64,000 nucleotides of DNA from Aphidius gifuensis (lineage: Eukaryota > Arthropoda > Insecta > Hymenoptera > Braconidae): the NCBI RefSeq assembly GCF_014905175.1, contig NC_057788.1, positions 13,603,404 to 13,667,403 on the forward strand, in the 5' to 3' direction. The notes below the pieces were generated by a model. It ran no database searches, was not told the DNA's origin, and was given only the letters and a program-made list of their open reading frames with translations. This document shows positions 45,057-55,985 of this stretch, in pieces (positions within the stretch are counted from its first letter, which is position 1; each line of letters opens with the position of its first letter). Position numbers and translations under genes: made by a program.

Positions 45057-46193
45057 TTAACAAACTAAATAATCCATAATCGACTCGATCTCTGCGGAGA
45101 CACTGTCAGGTCTTGATTGTTGAGAGGCAGTACTATCGAAAGTATTAAATCTCAGACGACCTCGTCCACGACCACGACCTGCATGCATAACTCCACCCAT
45201 AACATACTCTGGTGCTGAGTTGACTGGTGCATGTGCTGTTTCCGTAATTTCCAATTTTGGACGGTTATTCTCTCGTGGTTCTGGTTCTGAACTAGCAGCC
45301 CGACGTACCGCTAGTTTTGGTACCTCTGATTCAACAGTAGGACAGCGTGGTTTTCTTGTATGTGGTAGTGGAAGCTGAATTGAAGATGATTTTTTAAATC
45401 CTGCCCCACTCCTAGCGGATCTACCATACTTGGAGTTTCTATGAGGAGGATAGTCCTTCAATAAAACAGTATCATTACTGGTTATCTTTGGCTTTGTTCC
45501 ACTACCAGTTCGTCCTTTGATGACTTTCTTTGGAGGATCCAAAGCTTTGAACTCTGGATGAAATGGAAGTTGAATTTCTTTAGATGTATTAGCCTTTGGG
45601 CTATCAACTCTCATGAGTTCTACTCGTGGTATTCTATCTGTTAGTAACACATCAGAACCAGATTTTGAGACTATTGAATCAAATTCTGAGTCTGTACCTG
45701 GGGTACAATCCAATGTGTCACCTCCAGTTGAAACAGACTCGTGGTTCACTGTTGTATTTGGAACCACATCTATCCACGCAATCAAATCACTTCCAAAGTT
45801 TGGTTTTAATGGAGTAGCTGACAAGGAAGCTCCAATTTCCACTAATTCTTTAGCAGCTGTAATTGCCTGATCAACAGACTTTTGGTATTGCTTCAGTTTG
45901 GAGCAAACACCTGATAAAGCAGTGGCGATTTTCGGTTCTGCTGTAGTCAACTTCTTCAATTGGTCTCAAAAAGGCTCCAAGTCATCCACCAAGAACAGTT
46001 CCGGTGATCGATACATGGGAAACTGGCTTGCTGGTTGTGGTGCCTTTGCACTATCTTCTGCTTCACTCTCGCTATCGGTGTAGTCTAGTTGAAGTGGTAT
46101 AGCTCTCATACGGCTGCGGTCTCTTCCAGCTGAACGAGTCTGTCTCCTGAGTATGGCACTCAAAGACTTGTTACTTGAACGTAACTCCCTCAT
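45057..46193 (-). CDS. Gypsy 3 third ORF, not envelope-like
   Basis: ATG at 46191-46193 lies directly after a splice-acceptor sequence (TTGTTTTAG). The product of about 378 residues is interrupted once by TGA at 45966-45968 and then runs open to 45057. It has a basic N-terminus (SAILRRQTRSAGRDRSRM), an acidic patch (DYTDSESEAEDS), a long Ser/Pro/Lys-rich middle, an HAGRGRGRGRLRF motif and an end AEIESIMDYLVC. There is no signal peptide, transmembrane segment or furin site, so it is not an envelope protein. The RG-rich motif suggests RNA binding. Its position after pol matches that of env in other gypsy elements, and it is likely made from a spliced RNA. No family recognised. Confidence 0.65.
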
Positions 46194-46240
46194 CTAAAAC
46201 AATATAAAACGAGATGCGGTAGCAATTGTGTGACAATTTA

Positions 46241-49200
46241 TTAGTGTGGGGCTATCCACGCCTTCAAGTCAGAAACGGAAGATTGGCCTAGAACTTTGCC
46301 AGAAAAATTAGACAATTCATAACGAGTAGCTGAAAATTTCTGAGTTACGACAAAAGGTCCCTCATACCGTTTTTCCAGTCCAGCTGCGTAATGCTGGGCT
46401 GCGTTTGAGAGGGGATGGGTTTTTCTGAGGACTAGCTGGCCAACAGAGAACTCAAATAGCCTATGTCGCAAATTATACTGAGCAGACTGTTTGTCTGATG
46501 CTTCCTCTCTAGCGAAGATCAGAGCTTGACGAAGAATTTTTAAACGTCTCATCCGTTTATTCCATTTCTCAATCAGTACTGGAACCAGATCGGATTGACG
46601 TTCCAATCTGTGCCGAAGAGAATTGGTGGACGAGGTTCACGACCAGTGTTAGCAAAAGCTGGTGATGTCATTAATGAGTCATGGTAGGCTGTGTTAAACG
46701 CGAAGCGGAATTCGGGGAGAAACTGATCCCAATCTCGGTGGTTTCCATCAAGATAGGCCCTCAACATGTTCTTTAAGCTTCGATTTACACGCTCCACTGG
46801 GTCTGCTTGTGGATGGTACGGAGGTGTGGTCTGTAGATTAATACCAGCCCACGTTGCTAAAGAATTGATTTCTTTATTAACGAATTCTGTACCGTTGTCC
46901 GTAATTAAAGTGCGAGGGGCACCGTGGCGGAATATTATCAAATCTTCGAGTCGTTCACGAATGACACGTCCATCAGCCACTCGTAAGGGAGCTAATTCGA
47001 TATACTTAGTCATTTGATCTTGAATGACAAGAAGGTAGGATTTACCATTACACGAGCGAGGCAACGGTCCCATAATGTCTGCTGCTATTATTGACCATGG
47101 TTCTTGTACTAAGCGTTTGCCCATGAAACCACGAGGCTTAGCTGAGTCAGACTTGGTCCGCTGACAAGTTCAGGACTGAGAAATAAACCGAGAGACTTCA
47201 CGAAACATATTTGGCCAGAAGTATTGCATAGCAATTCTCCTGTATGTTTTGTCAATACCTAAGTGACCTTGATGAGGTGGGTCATGGCAAGACTGAATCA
47301 TCAATCACCAACAATCTTCCAGTCAGGATGGCTATCTGGAAAATGATGAACTTTCCGGAACCTTGAACAATACCAACGATCCTTGGTAATACTAGGATCT
47401 TCGATACTATTTATTTTATCAGGTATTCTTGATAGTGCGTCAGGTACGTGGTGAAGAGCACCTTTACGATGGATTATGTTGAAACTGTATTGCATCAGTT
47501 CCAACGACCAACGTGCGAGGCGACCACTTGGATTTCTCAAATTATTTAACCAACGCAAACTACTATGGTCAGTAATGACAGTAAATGTATAACCTTCTAA
47601 ATAACAGCGGAATTTCCGGATCGACCAAAGTACTGCTAGGCATTCCTGCTCAGTGACTGAATATCGGGTTTCCGTGTCAGTCATCGTGCGGCTAGCATAC
47701 GCTATTACTTTTTCTTCGTCATTTATTGTCCGAGTCAAGACTGCGTTTAAACCTACGCTACTTGCATCGGTTTGTAAAAAGAAAGGTACCGAGAAATCTG
47801 GACACGCCAAAGTGGGGGCGGTGGTAAACCGGAGTTTTAATTCGCGAAAGCTATTTATTTGTGACTCTGCCCACGTCCAAGGTACTTCTTTTTTGTTCAC
47901 TTTGGTTAATGGCTCTGCCAAAGACGCAAAGTCTGGTATGAATCTTCTGTACCAGGATGCCATACCAAGAAAACGTCTCAGTTGTTTGAGGTTCAAGGGT
48001 GCTGGATAATTCATCACAGAAGCAGTCTTTTCCGGATCAACCTGGAGACCGCTCTGATTTACAATGAACCCCAAATACTGAACCTCTGAGCAACAGAAAT
48101 GACTCTTATCACGGTTAATAATTAAGTTGGCTGATTTTGAGTCTTTTAATACTTTATCGAGATACACGAGGTGTTCTTCGAAAGTTTTGGTCACAATAAT
48201 TATGTCGTCTAAATATACGAATACCGATGGATAGTACCTGTGACCCAGCAGCTGATCAGCCAGTCGCTGCATCGTCGCAGGACTGTTGGACAATCCGAAG
48301 GGCATCCGAAGGAAGTGGTATAACCCATATCCGGGGACGATAAACGCTGTTATCTCCTGAGAAGCAAGCGTGAGTGCGATTTGGAAGAAAGCCTGGCTAA
48401 GGTCAATGGTGGTGATGTAGTGAGCAAGACGAAGCTCATCGAGAATGGATGACATGTCCGGTATAGGATAAGCATCCTTCTTAGTTATCTCATTTACTTT
48501 CCGGAAATCTACACAAAATCGCCAATTATCTTTTCCTTTTGGCACCATAACTACTGGGCTTGCCCATTCACTTTGAGATGGAACAATGATTCCCGTAGCC
48601 AACATCTTATCAACCTCCGCTTTCATAGCACCACACATCGCCGGATTGGCCCAATGAGGTTTTTGACGTATCGGTGAGTGTCCACCAACTTCAATGTGGT
48701 GCATGGTAAGCGGAGTGACAGGAAATGGGGAATCTGGTGGTGGTGCCTCCGGGAGCTTACTCGATAAAAATTCATTTAATTTCAAGTGTTGATCCAGTTC
48801 AAGAGTTTTAAGCCCATGGCAATGGAGAGCTTTTGACGCGTTGGGAGCTGGTGTGAACAAGTGTTTGACCTCAGGATGGTCCCGGTAAAACCAAGATCTG
48901 TCCCCAAAGTCAATCACCATTCCAGACGTCTGGAAGAAATCCATTCCTAAGATAAAGTCTTCCGACAAAGATGGCAGTACCAAAACTTCCATCTTTGTGG
49001 CTTTATCTGCTACCACTAAAATTACTTGTACCGAATATAATATGGTTTCTACCTGTCCACTTGCTGTAACGACACGTCTCGGAGGTATGGCTTGCTGCTC
49101 AAGTCCTGATTGTTCCAGTAACTGAGTCGTAGCTGGACCAACGAACGTTCTGTTTGCCCCTGAATCTACAAGGGCTCGTACAACAAGTGAACCAATAATT

Positions 49201-49421
49201 TAATCAAGGCGGAATGCTGTCTTCTTGTCTTGTGTGACTTCTACTATCGATTCCGGTTTTGGAACGAATTCCGTAGCTAGAGGAGACAGTGAAGTTGACA
49301 GTATTTCTTCCGGAGTTAAATCTCTATGATTTGACACAGAACTCTGGGATACTTTACTGGTCACTTTTGCCGGGGTTAATTCTACCAATTGAGGCTCAGG
49401 GACCGGCTCTATGAGACTCAA
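46241..49421 (-). pseudogene. Gypsy 3 pol
   Basis: Protease region: ALVDSGANRTFVG near 49170 and LPSLSEDFILGMDFF. Reverse transcriptase: RFCVDFRKVNEITKKDAYP and FVYLDDIIIVTKTF. RNase H: FFLQTDASSVGLNAVL, FTVITDHSSLRWL. Integrase: HHCC finger with the second part TCQRTKSD, AADIMGPLPRS, LITDNGTEFVNKE, DPVERVNRSLKNML. The C-terminal domain ends SDLKAWIAPH. Breaks: TAA at 49200 between the gag-pol junction segment and protease, a frameshift and stops near 47300-47160, and a frameshift near 46600. Otherwise well preserved. Confidence 0.92.
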
Positions 49422-51504
49422 CTGTCGTTTCCCTGGTTACAAAATGGACAAGAAGATACTGTTACGCCAGGTCTTTTACAACGATAACAAAATCGGCGAC
49501 GTGGTTCTTGGCAATCGCGATTAATATGACCTCGGGAGTCACAGTTCCAACATTCGATCTCATTACCTCCTGATCTACCAGGACGTTCAAGCTGAGAATC
49601 GAAGCCTGGAACTGGTGATGAGTTACGAATAACATTACGAGGCAACATTACTGGAGACCTAGGTGGTGAACACTAGGTTCCTTGTTCCACCTTTGATGGT
49701 ACTTTCGATAATTTTATACGATCACGATTACGTTCTGTTTCGCGATGAAGTGCATGTAACTCGAGATCTTCCTCAAGTCCGTAATCACAGTTAAACTCAT
49801 AGGGATCATCTTCTTGGAGCAAAGCACGTATTTTGTTGGTGCGTGATAATCGAGGATGCGCAAACGTAACCGTACGTGATGTAGGGCAAGCAAAACCTGG
49901 ACACAAAGAAAGTTCTGGTCTTGGAGGTGGACGACGAGTTTGAGCAACCTGTGTGATTCTCTCTTGTCGTATCGCCTCAGCCTCCACAGCTTTCATTGTA
50001 GGACAAGTACGAGCGGAAATCAAACGCTGAAACGATGGTAATAAATTTCGAATCGCATAGACAACACGTTCACTTTCTGGCCATGGTGGATTGGTCCGTT
50101 GAAACAAACCACGCATGCCGGAAATATAGCTTCTAACAGATTCATTAGAACCTTGTGTTCTTTTATCAATTTCTTCTCGAAGAGCACGTTGATAATCTGG
50201 GTCTGCAAAACTATCTCGAAAAGCTTCACGAGTAGCTTCCCAGTCGAGCAGGTCTTCGAGATGAGTCATGAACCAAGTCAAAGCAGGGCCACGTAGACAG
50301 AAAGAAAGAGCCGAGAGTACTTCCTGATCCGTAGAGTTGGTGACCACGCGTGCTTAATCAACTCTGAACAAGAACTCTTCTACATCTTCTCCTGATTTTC
50401 CCGTGAATTGAAGGTGACAATTTAAAAGGACTCTGAGCACGGAATTCTGACGACGAGCATCCGGCTCTGAAATACGGAAGCCTTCAATTGATGGACTAAT
50501 TACTTGACGGCGTGGAGGGGCTTGATATTCCAAGTCGTGGTCAGGGTTACCCTGACGACCTGAGTTAACTAGTTGACGCTCTGTTGGTTGATGACGAACA
50601 TGAGCATCAGAATTTCGTTGATCGTACAACAAAATTCTAGTTCGTTGATTACGTGGTGGATTTACATATTCCAATTCGTCTTCTGGGTATTCTTGACGTC
50701 TCGGAACATATGTTTGTGACTCTGGAGGACGACGCGAGATTGCTCATACAACAAGTTTCTGTTCTGATAACGAGGAGGATCCAAGTATTCCAAGTCGTCT
50801 TCAGGATCAACCTGACGTCTTGGAACAATTCTGGTCACCTCAGGGAGACGATTAGAGTTGGTGACTTCAACTTCGCGGTTACCTGCCTGAGTTTTAGCCT
50901 TAGGCTGACGTGATGGTTCGCGACGATCTGGGCCATCATCAGGATCAACCTGACGTCTTGGTGAAGGTATACGCGAATTGACTCTACTACGAAGGACTGG
51001 GCCTTCATGATTTTGAAAAAGATCACCAAAACGTGGCAATACATTCATTGGTGGCTTTACTTTTGAATTTCTGTTGGTCTGGGTGGAACTTGTAGCCAGG
51101 GGTGGATTAGATCCAACACTTGAAGGCCTAAGAAACAGATCTTCAACGCGAGGCATTGATAATGGAAGTTGACTTGTTGGTGTCGTAATACGTTGGTCAA
51201 GAAGTCGAGGAGGATCTACAGAATTATTCTTATCCCTGGTATCAACATCGTCACCAAATAAATCTCCTATACTACCCAAACAAGAAAGAAAAGAACCTGG
51301 ATGAGATGGGGGATGACTGGAATCACCAGCTGCCTGATCCTCTGGTGATGCTTGTGTTAAAGTAACCAAGGGAGCACCACTACTAACCAAAGGGTCAGCT
51401 GCTGTATCTCCGTTCAGCTCTGAAGTAGAACTAGCCGCGCTTACTGTTGGGGAGTTACGCGGTGGTCTACCTCGCCTTTTAACGACTGTTGCACTAGCAG
51501 ACAT
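49418..51504 (-). pseudogene. Gypsy 3 gag
   Basis: The start MSASATVVKRRGRPPRNSP carries an AT-hook-like GRP motif. A disordered region follows with three degenerate repeats around PRRQVDPDDG, PRRQVDPEDDLEYLDPP and RQGNPDHDLEYQAPP. The capsid part reads LSALSFCLRGPALTWFMTHL and FADPDYQRALREEID. A Pro-rich linker and zinc knuckles follow (CWNCDSRGHINRDC, then CYRCKRPGV). Breaks: a frameshift near 50670, a stop at 50354 and one at 49673. It forms virus-like particles that package the element RNA when intact. Confidence 0.88.
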
Positions 51505-52742
51505 GTTGTTTGATTGAGGACAACAACAAATGTCAAAATACTTACAAAAAGACAACAAAGTGAACCAAAATCAAGATTGATAATTTTTATTTACCAGAAT
51601 TTTGTCAGAATTAATTATAATTATTTCAATTACAGTGGAACTAATTTTCCTGGTACCTTGTTACAATTTATCGGTAATAAATCGACCTATCGATGACACG
51701 ATTAGTCGATATCTCGTTGCTCGATCAATCGATCAATCAAAATATTTACCAGACTTGATTAAATATAATAATTAAGCTAGCTAATAACACGGCTTGGCTA
51801 AAATGGCGGATTCATCAACAGAATAACAATAAAAAGCAGTTATTTTATCGAGCAAAACCGAATTGATATATCAAACTATGAATGCTGCTTGAACAATTAG
51901 TATAAATTTTCTGGATCAACCAAAACAACGAATTGTTCAATCAACTTGCTAGCTGTTTAAATCCTGAATCGGTCAAGACAATGACTAGTCAAAACTTATG
52001 TAATATCTGACACATCAAATTAATTAAACAATCCAGTATTTGATTGGCTAATTACTGTAATTAATTAATTTCCCAATGACTGGACCGTTTGAAATAAATT
52101 AATTAAACAAATACTGTCTCTGAGTGGCCAGAGACTTTAATTAATTTATTCCGACTCAAAAATATAATTTATTTGGCTAATTTAATGACAGCCCGGTCAA
52201 CAATTTATTTTATAATAAATAGACGGCTCAAAAATTATTTAAACAATTCTATTTATCGTTTTGCAATTTAATTTAATTATTTTAAACAAACAATTCAAAC
52301 TCACTTTTATTTTGACAAATATTTGAATAATAAATATATTAAATAATATATTAATATGACAACCCTTATAAATTTTTATTTAAACAATAAATTTTATTTT
52401 AATAATAACAATAGTAATTGTTATTACGCAACTCAATAATGACTGAGACAAAGAAAAATGACGCAATCAGTATAAGACAAGTAACACAAAGGAGGTCCTT
52501 TGTGTCACCTGATTTTCAAGATGGACGCGTGAGAGTGAGAGAGAGAAAAGCACGACAAAGGGCCTCTGGCAACAAAGGCCCGATGATTTTTTTTTTCGAC
52601 ACTACTATGACACGAGTTTAATAATTATTAATTTATTAATTAATTATTCACACAATTTTAATTTTTATACTAATATTTTACACACACACTCGAGTAAAAT
52701 AAGCCCACGGCGACGAGTCACCAGGTTACTTTTATTCTACTC

Positions 52743-52766
52743 GACCTCGTGAAAATCCACAAGGTC
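52743..52766 (-). promoter_or_regulatory. Leader hairpin 1
   Basis: In element sense the stem gaccttgtg pairs with cacgaggtc (one G-U pair) around a 6-base loop. Repeated at 52898. Confidence 0.5.
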
Positions 52767-52897
52767 TTTTTATTTTTATATTACCCAACTAATTAATTTA
52801 AGTTAGAACAAATAAGAATTTTTAATTTTATAATTAATAAAATAATATAATAAAGCCCACGGCGACGACTGTCACCAGGTATATTATTTTATACGTG

Positions 52898-52921
52898 GAC
52901 CTCGTGAGAGACCACGAAGTC
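52898..52921 (-). promoter_or_regulatory. Leader hairpin 2
   Basis: In element sense the stem gacttcgtg pairs with cacgaggtc around a 6-base loop. The G-U pair falls at a different stem position from hairpin 1, so pairing is kept although the sequence changed. Confidence 0.5.
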
Positions 52922-53176
52922 ACACAAAGCCAGTAATCAAAATAACTCTAATTACCTTTTTTTTCTTGTAGCTCAGCAATATATTTCACTTAATAAACTC
53001 AATTCACTAATGTACTAATTTTTAATAAAACAATTAAACACTTTTTTTACACAATTTAACAATGATGCAACGGCAGCTGTCAAAGGACCTGGTATGGCGG
53101 TGTAGCAGCATAGAACGCTCAAAGCAAAGTGAGGCCAGTCGGTTGTACAACTGGCGACGGGACTCTTGGCACTCTA

Positions 53177-54464
53177 ACACATCGATCAATAAGTCCCGAG
53201 ACTAACAAAGAAAACAACATTTTTTTTGCAAAATTTTTTTTTATTCATCAACATAATCACCTTTTAGGGTGATACAATCGTTCCAACGCTTTTCCAATTT
53301 TTCGATACCATGTTTATAAAAAAAATTATCTTTCGCGTCAAAATAAGCTTCAGTTTCAGCGATGACCTCTTCATTTGAGCCAAATCTTTTTCCCTGGAGC
53401 ATTTTTTTAAGATCAGCAAAGAGCCAGTAGTCACTGGGGGCTAAATCCGGCGAGTATGGGGGGTGGGGAAGCAGATCAAAGCCCAATTCGTTTAATTTTG
53501 TCATTGTTTTTATCGACTTGTGGCAAGGTGCATTGTCTTGGTGAAAAATGATTTTTTTTCTCTTCATGTGCGGTCGTTTTTTTGCGATTTCCTCCTTCAA
53601 ACGCACCAGCAAGTCAATATAATAATCACTGTTGATCGTTTTACCTTTTTCGAGATAATCAATGAAAATCACGCCATGCGTATCCCAAAAAACTGAAGCC
53701 ATGACTTTGCCAGCTGACTGCTGCGTTTTCGGACGCTTCGGACGGCTTTCGCCAGCTGTGCGCCACTCAGATGACTGTCGCTTCGACTCTGGAGTGTAGT
53801 GATGTATCCATGTTTCGTCCATGGTCACATATCGACGCAAGAAATCCTTTTTGTTGCGAGTAAATACCGATAAACAGCTTTTTGAATCATTGATTCGTTG
53901 CTGTTTTTGTTCCATCGAGAGCAATCGCGGCACCCACGGAAAAACCTTTTCATGCTCAATTTTCATGAAGGATAGTAAATACACTTCCATATGATATCTG
54001 TGTCATCTCAGCAATCTCACGGAGCTTCACTTTACGATTTTTTGTTATAATTTTTGTCACCTCACTCACATTTTCCGGTGTAACGGCTTCGACAGGTCTA
54101 CCCGAGCGTTTTGCGTCGTTTGTGTCGGTACGACCACGTTTAAACTCGGCGAACCACCGACAAATCGTTGCTTTTGATGGACAAGAGTCCGGGTAACTTT
54201 TTTTGATCCATTGTTCCGCTTGCACGGTGTTTTTACCTTTTAAAAAACAATGTTTTATCAGAACACGAAAGTCGGTTTTTTCCATTCTTGAAACAAACTA
54301 CAAAACGACTTCATTCTAACCTCAATAACTCAGCTGTTTCTGGTCCGATCGACTTAAAATTTTAACACGTTTTAAGTAAAGGTTAGTACTTAAGAAAAAC
54401 CTGGTTACTAGTTTTCTACGAAAGCCATCTCTGGGTTAGTCTCGGGACTTATTGATCGATGTGT
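53177..54464 (-). mobile_element. mariner element, 1288 bp
   Basis: Inverted ends begin acacatcgatcaataagtcc and match over about 30 bases, perfectly as far as read, with TA on both sides (53175-53176, 54465-54466). The full-length structure, inserted in the gypsy 3 leader, indicates a relatively recent arrival. Confidence 0.95.
53241..54285 (-). pseudogene. mariner transposase with frameshift
   Basis: The first frame, from ATG 54285, carries the paired helix-turn-helix region (KGKNTVQAEQWIKKSY, SKATICRWFAEFKRG, KLREIAEMTQISYGSVF). It stops at 53956 within the linker. The second frame, through 53241, carries the catalytic core: MDETWIHHYTPE, FHQDNAPCHKS and HPPYSPDLAPSDYW, a D,D34D triad with 34 residues between the second and third Asp. 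One or two small deletions near 53950 separate the halves. The end is TLKGDYVDE. The subfamily may be irritans-like. Confidence 0.92.
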
Positions 54465-54931
54465 TATACTCACACACACAACTTCGTGTACGCGCGAAGT
54501 CACTAGCGACAACTACACAGTATGGCCGACAACCGCGCGAGTATTCAAATATTTTAATGTAGCTTTTTAGTGATTTTAGGGTTTTTCAAGGTTTTTATAT
54601 ATTGTTTTGCTTGGTTTAAAAATACTATTTGATTAATATCGCGTTCTCTATAATTAATTACGTAATTAGGCGAAGTTGTCAATAAATATTGGGCGAAAAT
54701 ACCGATTAATATCGCACCTATTAGATAATAAAATTATAAACAATGGAGTTGTTAGACAAATAAATATAAGTTAATATCGCGTTCTCTACAATTAAATAAA
54801 TAATTAGACGGAGTTGTTAATAACTATTGCGCGAAAATACTCATTAATATCGCGTCTAATAATTAATAATTTATAAATAACGGAGTTGTTAACTATTTAA
54901 GCTTGATTTGAAACTTTTTTCTTGATAACGA

Positions 54932-54949
54932 GTCCCTGTTTGGGCGCCA
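54932..54949 (-). promoter_or_regulatory. Gypsy 3 primer binding site (tRNA-Lys type)
   Basis: The plus strand gtccctgtttgggcgcca equals the 3' end of tRNA-Lys3 except one base (17 of 18). It sits two bases from the 5' LTR end at 54952, as expected for minus-strand DNA priming. Confidence 0.85.
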
Positions 54950-54951
54950 TT

Positions 54952-55221
54952 TGTAACGTGACATTTTTGCATGTTACCTTCTCGGACTAATTATCAAGTA
55001 TTTTATTTGGTTTATTTATTAATTTATCATGAAATACAAAACTAACCAAAACCAATATCCAGAAACGTAAATTATTATTATTTTAGTGTTAAAATCGTGT
55101 AGTTTTCAATTCACCCTAAAACTCGAAAAAGGTATGAGCTAAAATCAATGAGGTTTTCAATTCGCCCTAAAACTCGAAAAAGGCATGAGATAAAATCATG
55201 AGGTTTTCAATTCGCCCTAAA
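54952..55221 (-). repeat. Gypsy 3 5' LTR, truncated
   Basis: About 270 bases, mostly matching 43582-43815. It has three copies of an approximately 60-bp unit (ccctaaaactcgaaaaagg) against two in the 3' LTR. It breaks where a different repeat starts. Confidence 0.75.
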
Positions 55222-55224
55222 TTT

Positions 55225-55620
55225 TTAACAAGCAAATTCTTGCTTAAATCGGCCAACTATAATTTACTTTATTCAATATTTATTTGATTAAATAATTTAA
55301 CACAACACTTGCACTTGAATTTAAATTTAAAAGAACAAGCCAACTTAGACCATGTGGTCGGAACTTATTACAAGTTAAATCCAAGATGATTTTCATGAGT
55401 TTAATTTGATAATTCATGTAACCAAATATTATGTGAATTTAAGTGAGGATATTTAAGCAAAATAAATCAATGAAATATTAGATAAATATAACTTACAGTT
55501 TTCGGCTAGTGATTCTTAAAATTAGTCTAAGACTTTTTAAAGCACTTATTAAAGCAGTTACACAGTGCACTTGATTTTAAAATCAAGTTGTTTGTTATAT
55601 ATGTCAACGCACTTTTTTTC
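55225..55620 (-). repeat. Inverted copy of the 25.3-kb repeat
   Basis: In minus sense it reads aacttgtaataagttccg, cgaccacatggtctaag, and ctgtaagttatatt, matching 25330-25560. Confidence 0.55.
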
Positions 55621-55639
55621 ACAATAAAATTTGTTATTG

Positions 55640-55985
55640 TTCGATGTCTATGAAGGTATTTCGGAGGTTAGAGATCTCTATAATAGTAGTGGCTGATGAA
55701 AGAGATAGGAATCTATTTGTTTATGTTTGTTTATGGGTATTACACAGATGCAATCTATACGAACTTAATACTAAAGAGGGCACCACAAAAAAAAAAAAAA
55801 AAATCAAGAAAACCAAATTTGATATTATCGACGACACGGCGAGCCTCTCGCGAGAAGTCTCGGGCTAATGCTAGTATCGTCTCGGACTCGTCTCGCCTGA
55901 AAAATTGTCAGTCTTGTCTCGAGTTCGCGAGACGAGACGGGAAAGTGCCAAGCCTGGTCTCGTCTCGCGTGCATCTCTAATCATT
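55640..55985. repeat. ctcgtctcg-rich repeat fragment
   Basis: Dense gtctcg/cgagac words, with ttagagat at one side and its inverse atctctaa at the other. Resembles a GC-rich MITE fragment. The ORFs here are not supported. Confidence 0.35.

Larger units (their letters stand above)
51505..54931 (-). other. Gypsy 3 leader
   Basis: About 2.1 kb without the mariner at 53177-54464. AT-rich, non-coding. It holds two copies of an aagcccacggcgacga block, about 148 bases apart (52706 and 52854), each followed by a hairpin. Possible packaging region. Confidence 0.6.
43582..55221 (-). mobile_element. Gypsy element 3 (nearly complete)
   Basis: It has LTR sequence at both ends, a primer site next to the 5' LTR, a leader, gag, pol and a third ORF, all on the minus strand. 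A mariner sits in the leader. In-frame stops and frameshifts make it non-autonomous now. The 5' LTR is cut short at about 55221 by another repeat. Confidence 0.9.

Noticed and set aside
52418..52621. 67-codon plus-strand ORF in the gypsy 3 leader
   Set aside because: Polar, short, not in element sense and without family resemblance.
55644..55980. Two overlapping plus-strand ORFs of 74 and 94 codons
   Set aside because: They run through an A-run and a ctcgtctcg repeat; translated repeat.
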